Under the pieces are notes generated by a model. The model saw only the letters and a list, made by a program, of their open reading frames with translations, made no database searches and was not told the DNA's origin. A stretch of 64,000 nt of DNA from Eshraghiella sp964405265 (GTDB lineage: Bacteria; Bacillota; Clostridia; Lachnospirales; Lachnospiraceae): positions 43,953 to 107,952 of the forward strand of contig CAYONC010000007.1 in the NCBI GenBank assembly GCA_964405265.1, written 5' to 3'. Position 1 is the stretch's first letter, and every line of letters starts with the position of its first letter. The position numbers and the translations under genes are program-made. Shown piece after piece: positions 25,111 to 34,116 of this stretch.

Positions 25111-25470
25111 CTAATTATTCAAATTATCGGCAATTATTTCAATAATCACATGATAATTATCACTGACATCATCAATTATATCCCTGACGCCTTCCGTTTT
25201 TCCGTTTCTGAGTATCTCACACGCTTCAAATACACCTGAATATAATGTCTTAAAACCCAGATTACCCGCTATTCCTTTAAGTGCATGACAGGCCTCAAAT
25301 GCTTCAAATGCATCATTCGCATCCAATGCGGCAATAAGCTTATCATAATTCTCATCTCTGTAAAAGAGTTTAAGATACTTCACATACCTGTCTTCCTTGT
25401 TGGAAAAACGTGATATGGCACCTTCAACATCAGTATCCGCCATTTTCAATAACGTCTTCCAGTCATTCAT
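25111..25470 (-). CDS. HPt (histidine phosphotransfer) domain protein
   Basis: A 119-residue single-domain protein. The histidine phosphotransfer motif is ACHALKGIAGNLGF with the phosphorylated histidine at position 62, within a four-helix pattern typical of ArcB-type HPt domains. The ATG at 25470 is preferred over GTG at 25473, with AAGAGG upstream. HPt proteins pass phosphate between receiver domains. Here the gene sits between a hybrid histidine kinase with a C-terminal receiver and spo0A, so the likely route is kinase receiver to HPt to Spo0A. It is unrelated in sequence to Bacillus Spo0B. Confidence 0.9.
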   Translation of the reverse strand: MNDWKTLLKMADTDVEGAISRFSNKEDRYVKYLKLFYRDENYDKLIAALDANDAFEAFEACHALKGIAGNLGFKTLYSGVFEACEILRNGKTEGVRDIIDDVSDNYHVIIEIIADNLNN

Positions 25471-25529
25471 CACTCATACCTCTTCATCTTTACGCTTTTT
25501 TCTCACGTCTGATTATACTATATGAGAAC

Positions 25530-28500
25530 TCAGTTTTTATACAATTTATTATCTGCATTATACGACAAGCTGTTTTGTAAAATCTCCGTAACAAGCGACT
25601 TAAATCCGTCAATATCAATCGGCTTGGATATATGCTCGTTCATTCCGGCTTTTTTTGAAGCTTCAACGTCCTCCTCAAATGCATTTGCAGTCATGGCGAT
25701 TATAGGCAGATTTTTCGTATATTCAGTTCCATATTCCCTTATCCGTCTGGTAGCTTCATATCCGTCCATTACAGGCATTCTTACATCCATAAGAACAAGC
25801 TCATATTTTTCTCCAGATATTATCTTTTCATATGCCTCCCTGCCGTTTAAGGCTATCTCCGGTCTTATTCCCATATCCTCCAGATAATCACAGACAATAT
25901 CGAGATTTATCATATTGTCATCCACAACAAGAACCCGCCTGTACTTATTATATTCTTTATCAATATAAGGTTCCGTGATTTCCTCTTCACATTCTTCAAT
26001 AAGATCGGAATCAAATACAGGTTCAAACAGTATTTTATCCACACCCGTCTCCTTAATGGCTTCCTTGTATTCTTCTATGTCATATGAGTGAATGAGTGCA
26101 ATTCTGCCCTTTTCATGTGCATTATTTAATTTATCCGGAAGATATTCCCTGTCACTTTCGTAATATACAACTTCATATTCCGAAAGGTCCGTTTTTCTTC
26201 CCATTACAATACCGTCTTCATGTTCAAGCGGCAGGGTTATTTCAAAACGGGTTCCCTTCAGCACTTCACTTTCCACTTTTATGTCACCGTCAAACGCTTT
26301 TACAAGCTTCATTGTGATTGCCATTCCGAGTCCTATTCCCTCAATTCCGCTTTTCGTAGTATCCTCCGCACGTTCAAACGGCTCATATATTCTTTCAAGA
26401 AACTCCTTGGACATTCCCACACCTGTATCGGTTATTATAATTTTATATTCAGACATTCCAGGAGTGTCTCCCGGAATCTGTTCCAGCACAAGATTAATGC
26501 TTCCGTATTCAGGTGTATACTTGATGGAATTAGTCAGCACATTTGTTAAAATCTGGGTAATTCTTACTCTGTCCGATATAATTGTTTCATTAACCACATT
26601 AACTGCTTCTGCCTTAAAATCAAGACATTTACTCTTTATTCTGTCCTGAACCATTATTACAATATCATGGAACAGTTCAGGAAGAGATACTTTCTCATGC
26701 CTGAGAATCATTTTCCCGCTTTCAACGTAGGACATGTCAAGAACTTCATTAATCAGCTGTTGGAGATGATTTCCCGATAATTTGATTTTTTTAAGACTGT
26801 TATACACCCTTTCGGTATCATCCATATGCGCCAGTGCTATGTCCGTCATTCCTAAAATTGCATTCATCGGAGTTCTCATGTCATGCGACATATTGGACAG
26901 GAAGGTAGTTTTTGCCGCATTGGCAACCTTGGCTTCAGAAAGCGCCTGTCTTAATTCCGTGTTGTAATGCAGTTCTTTTTCCCTTTCATCATGAATATCC
27001 CTTATGGCGAATATTATTTCCGTAACTCTTCCGCCGTTTATGGCGGTTATCTGTATGTCCAGACGCACCCACCTGTATTCACCGCCGAACAGTCTCATGT
27101 ATTCACAATATGTTCCGGTCCTTCCGTTACATATTTCCTCATTGAGAAAATCCAGTGACGTGTTCTTCATAAAAATTTCATGATCGTTAGGATGTATTTT
27201 CCCATACATGTATTCTCTTGTAAATTCTTCATAGCCGCGGCATCTGTTGGCAATTTTCCGCATGTCATCCGGTGCCCTCAGCACCTTAACGGAATTATTC
27301 TCTATGTTGAAATAATACATTGCATAATACGAATCACCCAGAGCATACAGCATCTTTCTCGTTGTATTATGCTCCTTGCTGAGTCTTTCATACCTGCTTT
27401 TTGTTATTTCCCTTTCATCTTCATTACGCACGAAAAAAAGCAGTCTTTCACCCTCAGGAAGGGCCAGTCTTACAGACATCCCGCTGTAAAAGTGCATCAT
27501 CCCGCCGGCATCCTCTGCCCTGAATGTTCTTTCCATAAATTCATTGGGCTTCGTCTGCCCTTCGTCAAATAAATCTCTGAAATACTCGTAATCCTCTTCA
27601 AAAACATACGATTCAATTTTATCCAGCAGCATATCAAGTCTTCCGCTTTTCTCCGTTCCCCCTATGTCATCATCCTTATGGATAACCTTATAGCTGTTCC
27701 TTGACGTATCAACCATTACTGAGAAAGAAAACATTCTGGACAGTACGATATTTCCGAGTATGTGATTGGTACGGGATAATATTTCATCATTACATTCCTT
27801 GACGGCCATAATCACATACGGGCTGTCTTCATTATATGCACCGTCTACCGATATAATTAATTTATACCAGTTATCGTTGACCTCCTTATAATAAAACATC
27901 AGGTCATCAGTGTTATGGCTGAAATATGCCATAAGATACTCCGGACTTATTTTCATGCTGAGGCCTTCACGATAATCCTTATCAACATATCTGTTGACAT
28001 ATCCGGTTTCAAATACACTGTATTTAATTGAATCAAATGGAAAATATTCTTCCGCAAAAGTAAAATACAGCGTTTCCATTATTCCGCTTTTCAGATTAAT
28101 CCTGAAAAGTCCCTGAAACTCCTCCGACAATGAAGAAATTACTTCCTTCAGTCTGTTACTGTTGTAATACTTCTGCATATCCTCATTATATATAAGTACA
28201 CCCATGAGAAACATTGCGTCGGTATCATATTCCGGCGTACGTATAAATTTAAGCGAACGCCATTCTCCCGATTTCATCTGATATGTTATTATAAAATTTT
28301 TCTGTTCATGCAGCTTGTCCTTAATAAAGGATAAGTCCGCACCGCTTATTACCTTCTGCCTGTCCCTGTCGCAAACGTAGTTTTCGGCATAATCATTTAT
28401 TGACGCTTTCAGCTCATTAATTTCCTTATTGTACTGTTCAAACAGCCCCGTTGTATGAAGCACGGTATAAGATCCCGTATTTCCGTTCACAAGATATAAG

Positions 28501-28547
28501 GAATAAAATTCACCATATAATGTCTTAAGTATATCTTCGTTCAGCAT
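25530..28547 (-). CDS. Hybrid sensor histidine kinase with C-terminal receiver
   Basis: A 1005-residue soluble kinase without membrane helices. The first 520 residues hold PAS-like sensor domains (for example YMRLFGGEYRWVRLDIQITA). The kinase core has the H-box FLSNMSHDMRTPMNAILG near residue 554, an N-box (TNVLTNSIKYTPEYG) near 672 and a G-box (GIGLGMAITMKLV) near 740. A weak receiver-like segment (about 800-865) precedes a true receiver with LVLMDVRMPVMDGYEATRRI near 919 and a KP motif. GGGGG precedes the ATG. The gene has its own sigma-A promoter and is followed by the HPt gene and spo0A, so it is the likely source of phosphate for Spo0A. Confidence 0.92.
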   Translation of the reverse strand: MLNEDILKTLYGEFYSLYLVNGNTGSYTVLHTTGLFEQYNKEINELKASINDYAENYVCDRDRQKVISGADLSFIKDKLHEQKNFIITYQMKSGEWRSLKFIRTPEYDTDAMFLMGVLIYNEDMQKYYNSNRLKEVISSLSEEFQGLFRINLKSGIMETLYFTFAEEYFPFDSIKYSVFETGYVNRYVDKDYREGLSMKISPEYLMAYFSHNTDDLMFYYKEVNDNWYKLIISVDGAYNEDSPYVIMAVKECNDEILSRTNHILGNIVLSRMFSFSVMVDTSRNSYKVIHKDDDIGGTEKSGRLDMLLDKIESYVFEEDYEYFRDLFDEGQTKPNEFMERTFRAEDAGGMMHFYSGMSVRLALPEGERLLFFVRNEDEREITKSRYERLSKEHNTTRKMLYALGDSYYAMYYFNIENNSVKVLRAPDDMRKIANRCRGYEEFTREYMYGKIHPNDHEIFMKNTSLDFLNEEICNGRTGTYCEYMRLFGGEYRWVRLDIQITAINGGRVTEIIFAIRDIHDEREKELHYNTELRQALSEAKVANAAKTTFLSNMSHDMRTPMNAILGMTDIALAHMDDTERVYNSLKKIKLSGNHLQQLINEVLDMSYVESGKMILRHEKVSLPELFHDIVIMVQDRIKSKCLDFKAEAVNVVNETIISDRVRITQILTNVLTNSIKYTPEYGSINLVLEQIPGDTPGMSEYKIIITDTGVGMSKEFLERIYEPFERAEDTTKSGIEGIGLGMAITMKLVKAFDGDIKVESEVLKGTRFEITLPLEHEDGIVMGRKTDLSEYEVVYYESDREYLPDKLNNAHEKGRIALIHSYDIEEYKEAIKETGVDKILFEPVFDSDLIEECEEEITEPYIDKEYNKYRRVLVVDDNMINLDIVCDYLEDMGIRPEIALNGREAYEKIISGEKYELVLMDVRMPVMDGYEATRRIREYGTEYTKNLPIIAMTANAFEEDVEASKKAGMNEHISKPIDIDGFKSLVTEILQNSLSYNADNKLYKN

Positions 28548-28574
28548 GGCATATGCCCCCTTTTCTTATGTTAA

Positions 28575-28603
28575 ATTATACTTGTTTTGTCTTGCTCATG
28601 CAA
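28575..28603 (-). promoter_or_regulatory. Sigma-A-type promoter of the hybrid kinase gene
   Basis: On the minus strand TTGCAT (28598-28603) and a consensus TATAAT (28575-28580) are 17 bases apart. The -35 lies inside the last codons of spoVAB, so kinase and HPt can be expressed in vegetative cells independently of the sporulation operon upstream. Confidence 0.7.
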
Positions 28604-29018
28604 CCATTCTGAAAAAATAGAACATGCTTCCCACACCCTTTCCGACCGCAAGTGTGAGAACAAGAAAGGCAAGCCCTTTTTTCAGCCTTGTCCTTCTTGT
28701 AAATACCGGAACACCTTTAACGGCCTCCGTGAGGGAAACGATAAAGCATCCCGTAAATATACCGCTGCCGGCTGCGAAAATAATCCATAATACGGAAGGA
28801 ATATATACAAAGGGTTCATAAATACATATAATGTTGCCAATGGTTACACCTGTAATTATTACACCCTCATAAAAATAAATATGCTTTGATGTTCTGCTGA
28901 ACTGTATAAATCTCGTAAGAACTCCTACAAAAGAAAACAGTGCAAAATATCCGCATGCCGTTATAAAGCCTGCACTAAGCCCGAACAGCACGTACAGCAG
29001 GCATTTAATCCACATCAT
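28596..29018 (-). CDS. spoVAB: Stage V sporulation protein AB
   Basis: 140 residues with four hydrophobic helices and the SpoVAB features GLSAGFITACGYFALFSFVG, YEGVIITG and FTGCFIVSLTEAVKGVPVFTRR. It is a membrane component of the SpoVA dipicolinic acid channel. The start overlaps the end of spoVAA by 14 bases, so it is coupled to it. A weak AAAGGAA lies upstream. After spoVAB the expected spoVAC is displaced by the kinase, HPt and spo0A genes. Confidence 0.9.
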   Translation of the reverse strand: MMWIKCLLYVLFGLSAGFITACGYFALFSFVGVLTRFIQFSRTSKHIYFYEGVIITGVTIGNIICIYEPFVYIPSVLWIIFAAGSGIFTGCFIVSLTEAVKGVPVFTRRTRLKKGLAFLVLTLAVGKGVGSMFYFFRMVA

Positions 29019-29625
29019 CCGTTCTACCGTTCCTTTCGCTGTTCGTTATTATCGCCGTATTTACGTCATCTTCATAGAGTCTCATCTGAATTTCAATCGG
29101 TGTAGGATCTTTCAGCTGTTTTTTCTTTCCGAAATGATTGTAAAAGACAATTATCCCTGAGGTAAGTCCTACCGAATACGCCGCCTGCTGTATATACAGT
29201 CCGGCTTTTTCTCCTTTGGTCCACTCATTCATTTTTTCAAATATTCCGTTTACATCCACGTCATTTCCATATGCCATTATTGCAAACGCACCGCCGCAAA
29301 ACATTATGACGGCTATGACCGCCACTTTTAAAAATTCCGTAACCGGATTTTCTGAAGATACGGCATTATATGTTACTATAAGCTCCGTTTCGCCAATGTT
29401 GTCTATTTCAATATTGTTTATATTCTGCTCCATAATTGATATTATTTTCAGTGCACTGATTACAAACCGGTGTTTTTTTCCCTCCGGTACACGGATTATG
29501 CACAGATTTTTTACCGCTGCAAGCGTGCTTTTGTTCATACACCATACGGACGCGACATCACCTACCGTTATCTTTCTTTTTGCAACCTCACTTTTCTTTT
29601 TGAAACTGATATATACCTTATCCAT
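29005..29625 (-). CDS. spoVAA: Stage V sporulation protein AA
   Basis: 206 residues. A soluble N-terminal half (VYISFKKKSEVAKRKITVGDVASVW) is followed by two membrane helices (FLKVAVIAVIMFCGGAFAIMAYG, and one near 170). These match the SpoVAA family, a membrane subunit required for dipicolinic acid uptake into the forespore. GGAGG precedes the ATG, and the gene starts right at the sigF stop. The order spoIIAA-spoIIAB-sigF-spoVAA-spoVAB is the same as in Bacillus, where spoVA lies directly downstream of spoIIA. Confidence 0.9.
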   Translation of the reverse strand: MDKVYISFKKKSEVAKRKITVGDVASVWCMNKSTLAAVKNLCIIRVPEGKKHRFVISALKIISIMEQNINNIEIDNIGETELIVTYNAVSSENPVTEFLKVAVIAVIMFCGGAFAIMAYGNDVDVNGIFEKMNEWTKGEKAGLYIQQAAYSVGLTSGIIVFYNHFGKKKQLKDPTPIEIQMRLYEDDVNTAIITNSERNGRTDDVD

Positions 29626-30351
29626 TTATGCCTCCATGTCTTTACGCATCCGGAGAAGAATTTTTTTCTCCATCCGTGACACCTGAACCTGGGATATTCC
29701 AAGTCTGGCAGCGACCTCCGTCTGAGTCCTGTCCTGAAAATATCTCATATATATCAGAGTTTTCTCAGTTTCGTTCAAAATATGCATGGTTTGCTCAAGA
29801 AGCATATGATTCATTATTTTTTCACTGTCAGATTCTTCTGCCGACGCCGCCAGCCTGTCCGCAACATATACCCTGTTTCCATCGTCATGATATATGGTAC
29901 GGTATATGGAGTCCACACCCTTTGATGCCTCGGATGCAACGGCAACATCCTCAATGCTCATTCCTGTTTCATTTGCAATTTCTTCAATCGTTGCTTCCCT
30001 TCCTTTTTCTTTCATTATCTTATCGCCGGCGATACTTATTCTGCGTCCGTTTTCCTTAATTGTACGTGAAATTTTTATAATTCCGTCATCACGCAGAAAA
30101 CGCTTTATTTCACCGCTGATCATCGGTACGGCATAAGTTGAAAACATAACCGGCTGTTCAAGATCAAATTTGTCAATTGCCTTAATAAGTCCTATGGTTC
30201 CTATTTGTGTTATATCCTCCATTTCATATCCCCTGCCTGCAAAACGTCTGGCTATGCTGTATACAAGGCCCATATTTTCAAGCACGAGAATGTCTCTGGC
30301 TTCTTTACTTCCTTCGTGTGCCATTTCTATCAGTTCTTTGGTATGATTCAT
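29626..30351 (-). CDS. sigF: Forespore RNA polymerase sigma factor SigF
   Basis: 241 residues from the ATG at 30351, chosen because GGAGGTG sits 6 bases before it; the longer GTG frame would start inside that site. Sigma region 2 has LVYSIARRFAGRGYEMEDITQIGTIGLIKAIDKFD and region 4 ends TQTEVAARLGISQVQVSRMEKKIL. This is the first compartment-specific sigma factor of the forespore. It is held inactive by SpoIIAB, encoded just upstream, and released by SpoIIAA. It forms part of the conserved spoIIA operon and is followed by spoVAA. Confidence 0.95.
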   Translation of the reverse strand: MNHTKELIEMAHEGSKEARDILVLENMGLVYSIARRFAGRGYEMEDITQIGTIGLIKAIDKFDLEQPVMFSTYAVPMISGEIKRFLRDDGIIKISRTIKENGRRISIAGDKIMKEKGREATIEEIANETGMSIEDVAVASEASKGVDSIYRTIYHDDGNRVYVADRLAASAEESDSEKIMNHMLLEQTMHILNETEKTLIYMRYFQDRTQTEVAARLGISQVQVSRMEKKILLRMRKDMEA

Positions 30352-30366
30352 AAACCACACCTCCGA

Positions 30367-30792
30367 TTATTCTGCCGTCACCCCAAAATTTTTTTTCATT
30401 ACTACCGTTGTTCCCCTGCCACCGTCAGAAAAAACTTTAAGTTCGTCCATGAATACCTCCATAAAAGTAAATCCCATTCCGGAGCGTTCATGCTCGGCAT
30501 CAGTGGTATACATAGGCTCCATTGCCTTCTGTATGTCCTCGATTCCTTTACCATAATCCGTAATTCTGACTTCAAGACTGCTTCCCTCTATTGCAGCAGA
30601 TATTTCAAGCAATCCGCCACGATTACCGTATCCGTGTATAACGGAATTTGTTACAGCCTCCGATACCGCCGTTTTTACATCATTGATTTCTTCTAACGTA
30701 GGGTCAAGCCGTGCTGCAAAAGCCGCCACGCATACCCTTGCCAGACCTTCATTTTCCGATATTGCATCAAATTCAATTTTAAATCTGTTCAT
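30367..30792 (-). CDS. spoIIAB: Anti-sigma F factor (serine kinase) SpoIIAB
   Basis: 141 residues of the GHKL ATPase fold: the N-box KTAVSEAVTNSVIHGYG and the G-boxes ITDYGKGIED and GMGFTFMEVFMD. The protein binds and silences SigF and phosphorylates SpoIIAA. Its start overlaps the end of spoIIAA by 14 bases. It matches the family length of about 146. Confidence 0.95.
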   Translation of the reverse strand: MNRFKIEFDAISENEGLARVCVAAFAARLDPTLEEINDVKTAVSEAVTNSVIHGYGNRGGLLEISAAIEGSSLEVRITDYGKGIEDIQKAMEPMYTTDAEHERSGMGFTFMEVFMDELKVFSDGGRGTTVVMKKNFGVTAE

Positions 30793-31123
30793 GTACAGCC
30801 TCCTTATAATTTGTATTTCCCGTCTGTTTCAGTATTTTATACAATCCCGACATTCTGAATATTCTCTGCATGGCATATCCGACATTGGCAACATACACTT
30901 CACCACCGCTTTTGCTGAGTTTTCTGTATCTTCCCATTAAAAGTCCTATCCCCGAACTGTCCATAAATCCGACATTTTTAAAATCGAAAATAATTCTGTT
31001 CACTTTATGCATAAATGCCTTTTCGTCAATTTCAGTTCTTATCTGCTCGGTAACATGATGATCGAGATCCCCTTTCAGGTTTACAATCATGGTTTTTCCA
31101 TTTATACTGCATATTTCCTGCAT
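30779..31123 (-). CDS. spoIIAA: Anti-anti-sigma F factor SpoIIAA
   Basis: 114 residues of a STAS domain with the phosphorylated serine in the motif GFMDSSGIGLLMGRYR. Unphosphorylated SpoIIAA displaces SigF from SpoIIAB. AAAGGAGGG precedes the ATG. It is the first gene of the spoIIA operon. I could not assign a convincing sigma-H promoter in the roughly 80 bases upstream, although a GAAT element is present on the minus strand near 31147. Confidence 0.95.
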   Translation of the reverse strand: MQEICSINGKTMIVNLKGDLDHHVTEQIRTEIDEKAFMHKVNRIIFDFKNVGFMDSSGIGLLMGRYRKLSKSGGEVYVANVGYAMQRIFRMSGLYKILKQTGNTNYKEAVHEQI

Positions 31124-31157
31124 ACAGTCCCTCCTTTATATAATGATTCATAAAAAT

Positions 31158-31190
31158 GAAAAAACGGCAAAGCATATGCTGCTCCGCCGT
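31158..31190 (-). terminator. Intrinsic terminator after the TPR protein gene
   Basis: On the minus strand ACGGCGGAGCA pairs with TGCTTTGCCGT (11 bp with two wobbles) and is followed by six T residues. It separates the TPR gene from the spoIIA operon. Confidence 0.85.
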
Positions 31191-31205
31191 CTGTTCCAAC
31201 GTGGT

Positions 31206-32588
31206 TTATTCTTTCGTATCGTCATAGGTTTCCAGATATTGTGCAAGAAGCTGTGCAAACCTGGTTCCGCCGTGACTTGTGTTAATTATTGTTATGTATT
31301 CCTCTGCTGCTTCCCTGTCATTCAGTCTGAGATATGACATTGCAAGATAATATACAGGTTCAACAGCGGTTCCATCAAATTTAACTGATTTTTTGAGGTA
31401 AGTTACCGCACTTACATAATCCGATCTGTTATATGCATTAAGCCCTGCCTGAAAATATGTCTCTGCTCCGCCATTGCAATTCTCATCAAGCGTTGTATAC
31501 AGATTCTTGGCTGTTACGGTAGGAAGCTGCGTTACGTCTATATCTGCCAGCTTTAACAATGCAGTATCAAAATCATCCTCAAGATATGCCGCCACTGCCT
31601 CCACAAGGGTTGCATACATTGCCGTCGTACCTTTATCCCCCGTGTATATTCCAAGCTCGTCCTTTGCTTCCTTAAGCTCTGTCTCCAGTTCCTCAAGCTG
31701 TTTTTCAAGATTGGTTATGGTAACCGAGTTTTTAGACAGATCCTCACTGTATTTTTTAATTGTTTCATTGCTGTCACGCCGCACATTCTGTACCTTGGAA
31801 GGAACAACAAGGAACCATACGAGTGCCACACCGATTATAACGCCTAAAAGAATCTGCACCACCGTAAGTATTCCGTTAGACGGTTCCTTATACGAATCCG
31901 GTGGCAGAATTACATCATTACCAGACAATCCTCTGCGCTTAGGCTTATAATACAGCTCGTCTCCCGCTGCCGCCGTTCCCATTCTGCCTGCTTCATCCAT
32001 ATATCTCAATGCAAGCGTATTGTTGCGGTCAATCTGCAGTACCCTTTTTATGGACTTTACAGCCTTATCTGTGTCTCCCTTTTTCATATAAAGAAGCGAC
32101 AGCAGAAGATGTGCCCTTATAAATCTCGGATTAAGGGTAACAACCTTCTTAAGCTGTATCAGTGCAACGTCTTCTCCGCCCTCACGAAGCTTTTCAAGTG
32201 AGAAGTTGTATTTTTTTGCCGCCTGGTTAAGCTGCTCCAGTCTGTTAGGATTAAATTTTACTTTTTTTATGTAAATGGTTGCAACATTCTTATCAGGCTT
32301 CAGATTAAGACTTATCACCCATTCCTTCAGTGCAAGTGCGGCCTCTCCCATCTCAAAATAACATAACCCGAGGAGATTTCTCGCCTTTATGTTGGATTTG
32401 TTGATTTTAAGACCTGTTTTTAATGCACTTACCGCTCCGGTAAGATCACGTACCTGTGCCTTGGCAAGCCCAAGATTGTAGTATTGGTTGGATGCTTTAA
32501 CCACAATCTTATATACCGACACATCTGCACCGCATTTCATGCAGTAATCGCTGTCCGTCAGCACACTGTTACATTTATAACATCTCAT
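31206..32588 (-). CDS. Zinc-ribbon, TPR and coiled-coil membrane protein
   Basis: 460 residues. An N-terminal zinc ribbon (cysteines 3, 6, 16 and 19) is followed by several tetratricopeptide repeats (for example YYNLGLAKAQVRDLTGAVSA and AHLLLSLLYMKKGDTDKAV), one membrane helix near 246-268, a coiled coil (ITNLEKQLEELETELKEAKDE), and further TPR repeats outside (YFQAGLNAYNRSDYVSAVTY). The architecture suggests an envelope scaffold with protein-binding surfaces on both sides of the membrane. The partner is unknown. It is the last gene of a folC - small ORF - TPR run and ends in a terminator just before spoIIAA. Confidence 0.8.
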   Translation of the reverse strand: MRCYKCNSVLTDSDYCMKCGADVSVYKIVVKASNQYYNLGLAKAQVRDLTGAVSALKTGLKINKSNIKARNLLGLCYFEMGEAALALKEWVISLNLKPDKNVATIYIKKVKFNPNRLEQLNQAAKKYNFSLEKLREGGEDVALIQLKKVVTLNPRFIRAHLLLSLLYMKKGDTDKAVKSIKRVLQIDRNNTLALRYMDEAGRMGTAAAGDELYYKPKRRGLSGNDVILPPDSYKEPSNGILTVVQILLGVIIGVALVWFLVVPSKVQNVRRDSNETIKKYSEDLSKNSVTITNLEKQLEELETELKEAKDELGIYTGDKGTTAMYATLVEAVAAYLEDDFDTALLKLADIDVTQLPTVTAKNLYTTLDENCNGGAETYFQAGLNAYNRSDYVSAVTYLKKSVKFDGTAVEPVYYLAMSYLRLNDREAAEEYITIINTSHGGTRFAQLLAQYLETYDDTKE

Positions 32589-32602
32589 ATTAACATTCCG
32601 TC

Positions 32603-32743
32603 CTATTTATCCGTTATTTCCCTGATAATCCTGTCGATTACCTCTGTTACATCCGTTGTATTATTTCTGTAAATCGCATCTTCCGCTTCGTCAACCTCGA
32701 CACTCGGCTGAAATTTCTTTATTTCTTCATCAAAATCAATCAT
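32603..32743 (-). CDS. Small acidic protein of 46 residues, coupled to folC
   Basis: A short frame reading MIDFDEEIKKFQPSVEVDEA and ending VIDRIIREITDK. AAGGAG precedes the ATG, and the ATGA at 32740-32743 is both the folC stop and this start, a typical coupled junction. It is strongly acidic, has no cysteines or membrane segment and looks helical. I do not recognise it. The good start site, tight coupling and position before the TPR gene support its being a real gene. Confidence 0.6.
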   Translation of the reverse strand: MIDFDEEIKKFQPSVEVDEAEDAIYRNNTTDVTEVIDRIIREITDK

Positions 32744-34020
32744 GCTTCTTCTCCTTCCGTTATTGAAAGCACTTCCCCGGCAAGATAGAGAGAGCCGGCA
32801 ACATATAATTTCATGCCTTCTTTCTTATATTCAATCGCTTTTTCAAGGCCTTCACGGACACTGCCGGCATACTCCGCCGCCACACCATGCCTTCGGAATA
32901 CCCTTGTAAGTTCTTCCCCGTCAAGCCCTCTTGGGTCATTAATCCTGCACGTTACCGTTATGTCAAAAAGACCGCTTCCGCATATTATATCAGCCATGCC
33001 CTCATAATGCTTGTCCTTAACGGCAGAAAACAGCAGAACTCTTCCATGGCGGCATCCATCCGCCTTCACTGAAGCAATGAACTGTGTAATTCCGTCATCA
33101 TTATGTGCTCCGTCCAGCACCACGTCCGGCATAATTTCCTGCATTCTTGCCTTCCACACGGTAGAGGCAATTCCGTTATGCACCGTTTCATCATCTGCCA
33201 GTCTGCAGGCTTTCGCTGCCATGGCGGCAAGTGCGGCATTGTGTACCTGGTACAGTCCCCTGCCGTTCACCGTAAAGCACTCATTATCATAATACTTATT
33301 ATGCAGGCAAAAATCAATATTTTTATCATTTACCTTTATTTCCGATATGTGACGGTTTTCAAGAATTATCATATCAGAGCCTGCTTCCGCGGCTTTTTCC
33401 TTAATCACTCCGGTTACGTCAGCATTGTTGTTTTCAAATACAACCGGAACCCCTGGCTTAATTATTCCTGCCTTTTCCAACGCTATCTCTGCATAAGTGT
33501 CTCCGAGTATTTCCGTATGATCACGGCCTATTGAAGTAATAACCGTCACAACCGGTTTTCTGAAAACATTGGTTGCGTCAAGCCGCCCGCCAAGGCCTGT
33601 TTCCAGCACAATATATTCAACATTTTTTCTTTCAAAAATGTCCATTGCCATTCCGAACAGAAATTCAAAAAATGAGGGATGCGTATATCCGTCATTAAGC
33701 ATATTCTCTGCAACCGCCTTCATCCTGCCAAAGCTTTCTTCAAATTCAGCATCCGTTACATCCCTGCCGTTTACCGAAATTCTTTCATTTATACGACATA
33801 AATGCGGTGACGTAAACAAGCCCGTGCTTTTCCCTGAAGCAGTCAGTATATTTGCAATATATGAACACACGGAGCCTTTTCCGTTGGTGCCGGCCACATG
33901 AATTATTTTTCTGTTTCTTTCATTAAAACCCAGCCGTCTGAGCATTTCTTCCGTATTCTCCGGTGTGGATTTTTTTGAAAACCTTACTATACCGTTAATA
34001 TATTCCGTTTCTTTTTTCAT
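32740..34020 (-). CDS. folC: Folylpolyglutamate synthase / dihydrofolate synthase
   Basis: About 426 residues from the ATG at 34020; the frame can be extended to a TTG at 34032, but that is less likely. The Mur-ligase-type P-loop is HVAGTNGKGSVCSYI, followed by TGLFTSPHLCRINERI and GRDHTEILGDTYAEIALEKAGIIK, hallmarks of FolC. It adds glutamate to folates (and perhaps to dihydropteroate) in the cytoplasm with ATP. The C-terminal glutamate-ligase domain contains VLDGAHNDDGI. The length is as expected. Confidence 0.93.
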   Translation of the reverse strand: MKKETEYINGIVRFSKKSTPENTEEMLRRLGFNERNRKIIHVAGTNGKGSVCSYIANILTASGKSTGLFTSPHLCRINERISVNGRDVTDAEFEESFGRMKAVAENMLNDGYTHPSFFEFLFGMAMDIFERKNVEYIVLETGLGGRLDATNVFRKPVVTVITSIGRDHTEILGDTYAEIALEKAGIIKPGVPVVFENNNADVTGVIKEKAAEAGSDMIILENRHISEIKVNDKNIDFCLHNKYYDNECFTVNGRGLYQVHNAALAAMAAKACRLADDETVHNGIASTVWKARMQEIMPDVVLDGAHNDDGITQFIASVKADGCRHGRVLLFSAVKDKHYEGMADIICGSGLFDITVTCRINDPRGLDGEELTRVFRRHGVAAEYAGSVREGLEKAIEYKKEGMKLYVAGSLYLAGEVLSITEGEEA

Positions 34021-34081
34021 TTTATCACCCAATAAAAGATTTTAATAATGATTCCGGCTTTATGCAAGAGTATTTTTTCGC

Positions 34082-34116
34082 AAAAAAAGACAAGAACCGC
34101 CTAAACGCCTTGTCTT
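34082..34116 (-). terminator. Intrinsic terminator at the end of the WYL gene
   Basis: On the minus strand AAGACAAG pairs with CTTGTCTT and is followed by a T-run. The stop codon of the WYL gene (34101) lies within the loop region. Confidence 0.75.

Noticed and set aside
31124..31160. A sigma-H promoter for spoIIAA
   Set aside because: A GAAT element is present, but no AGGA-type -35 lies at proper distance, so no promoter was annotated.
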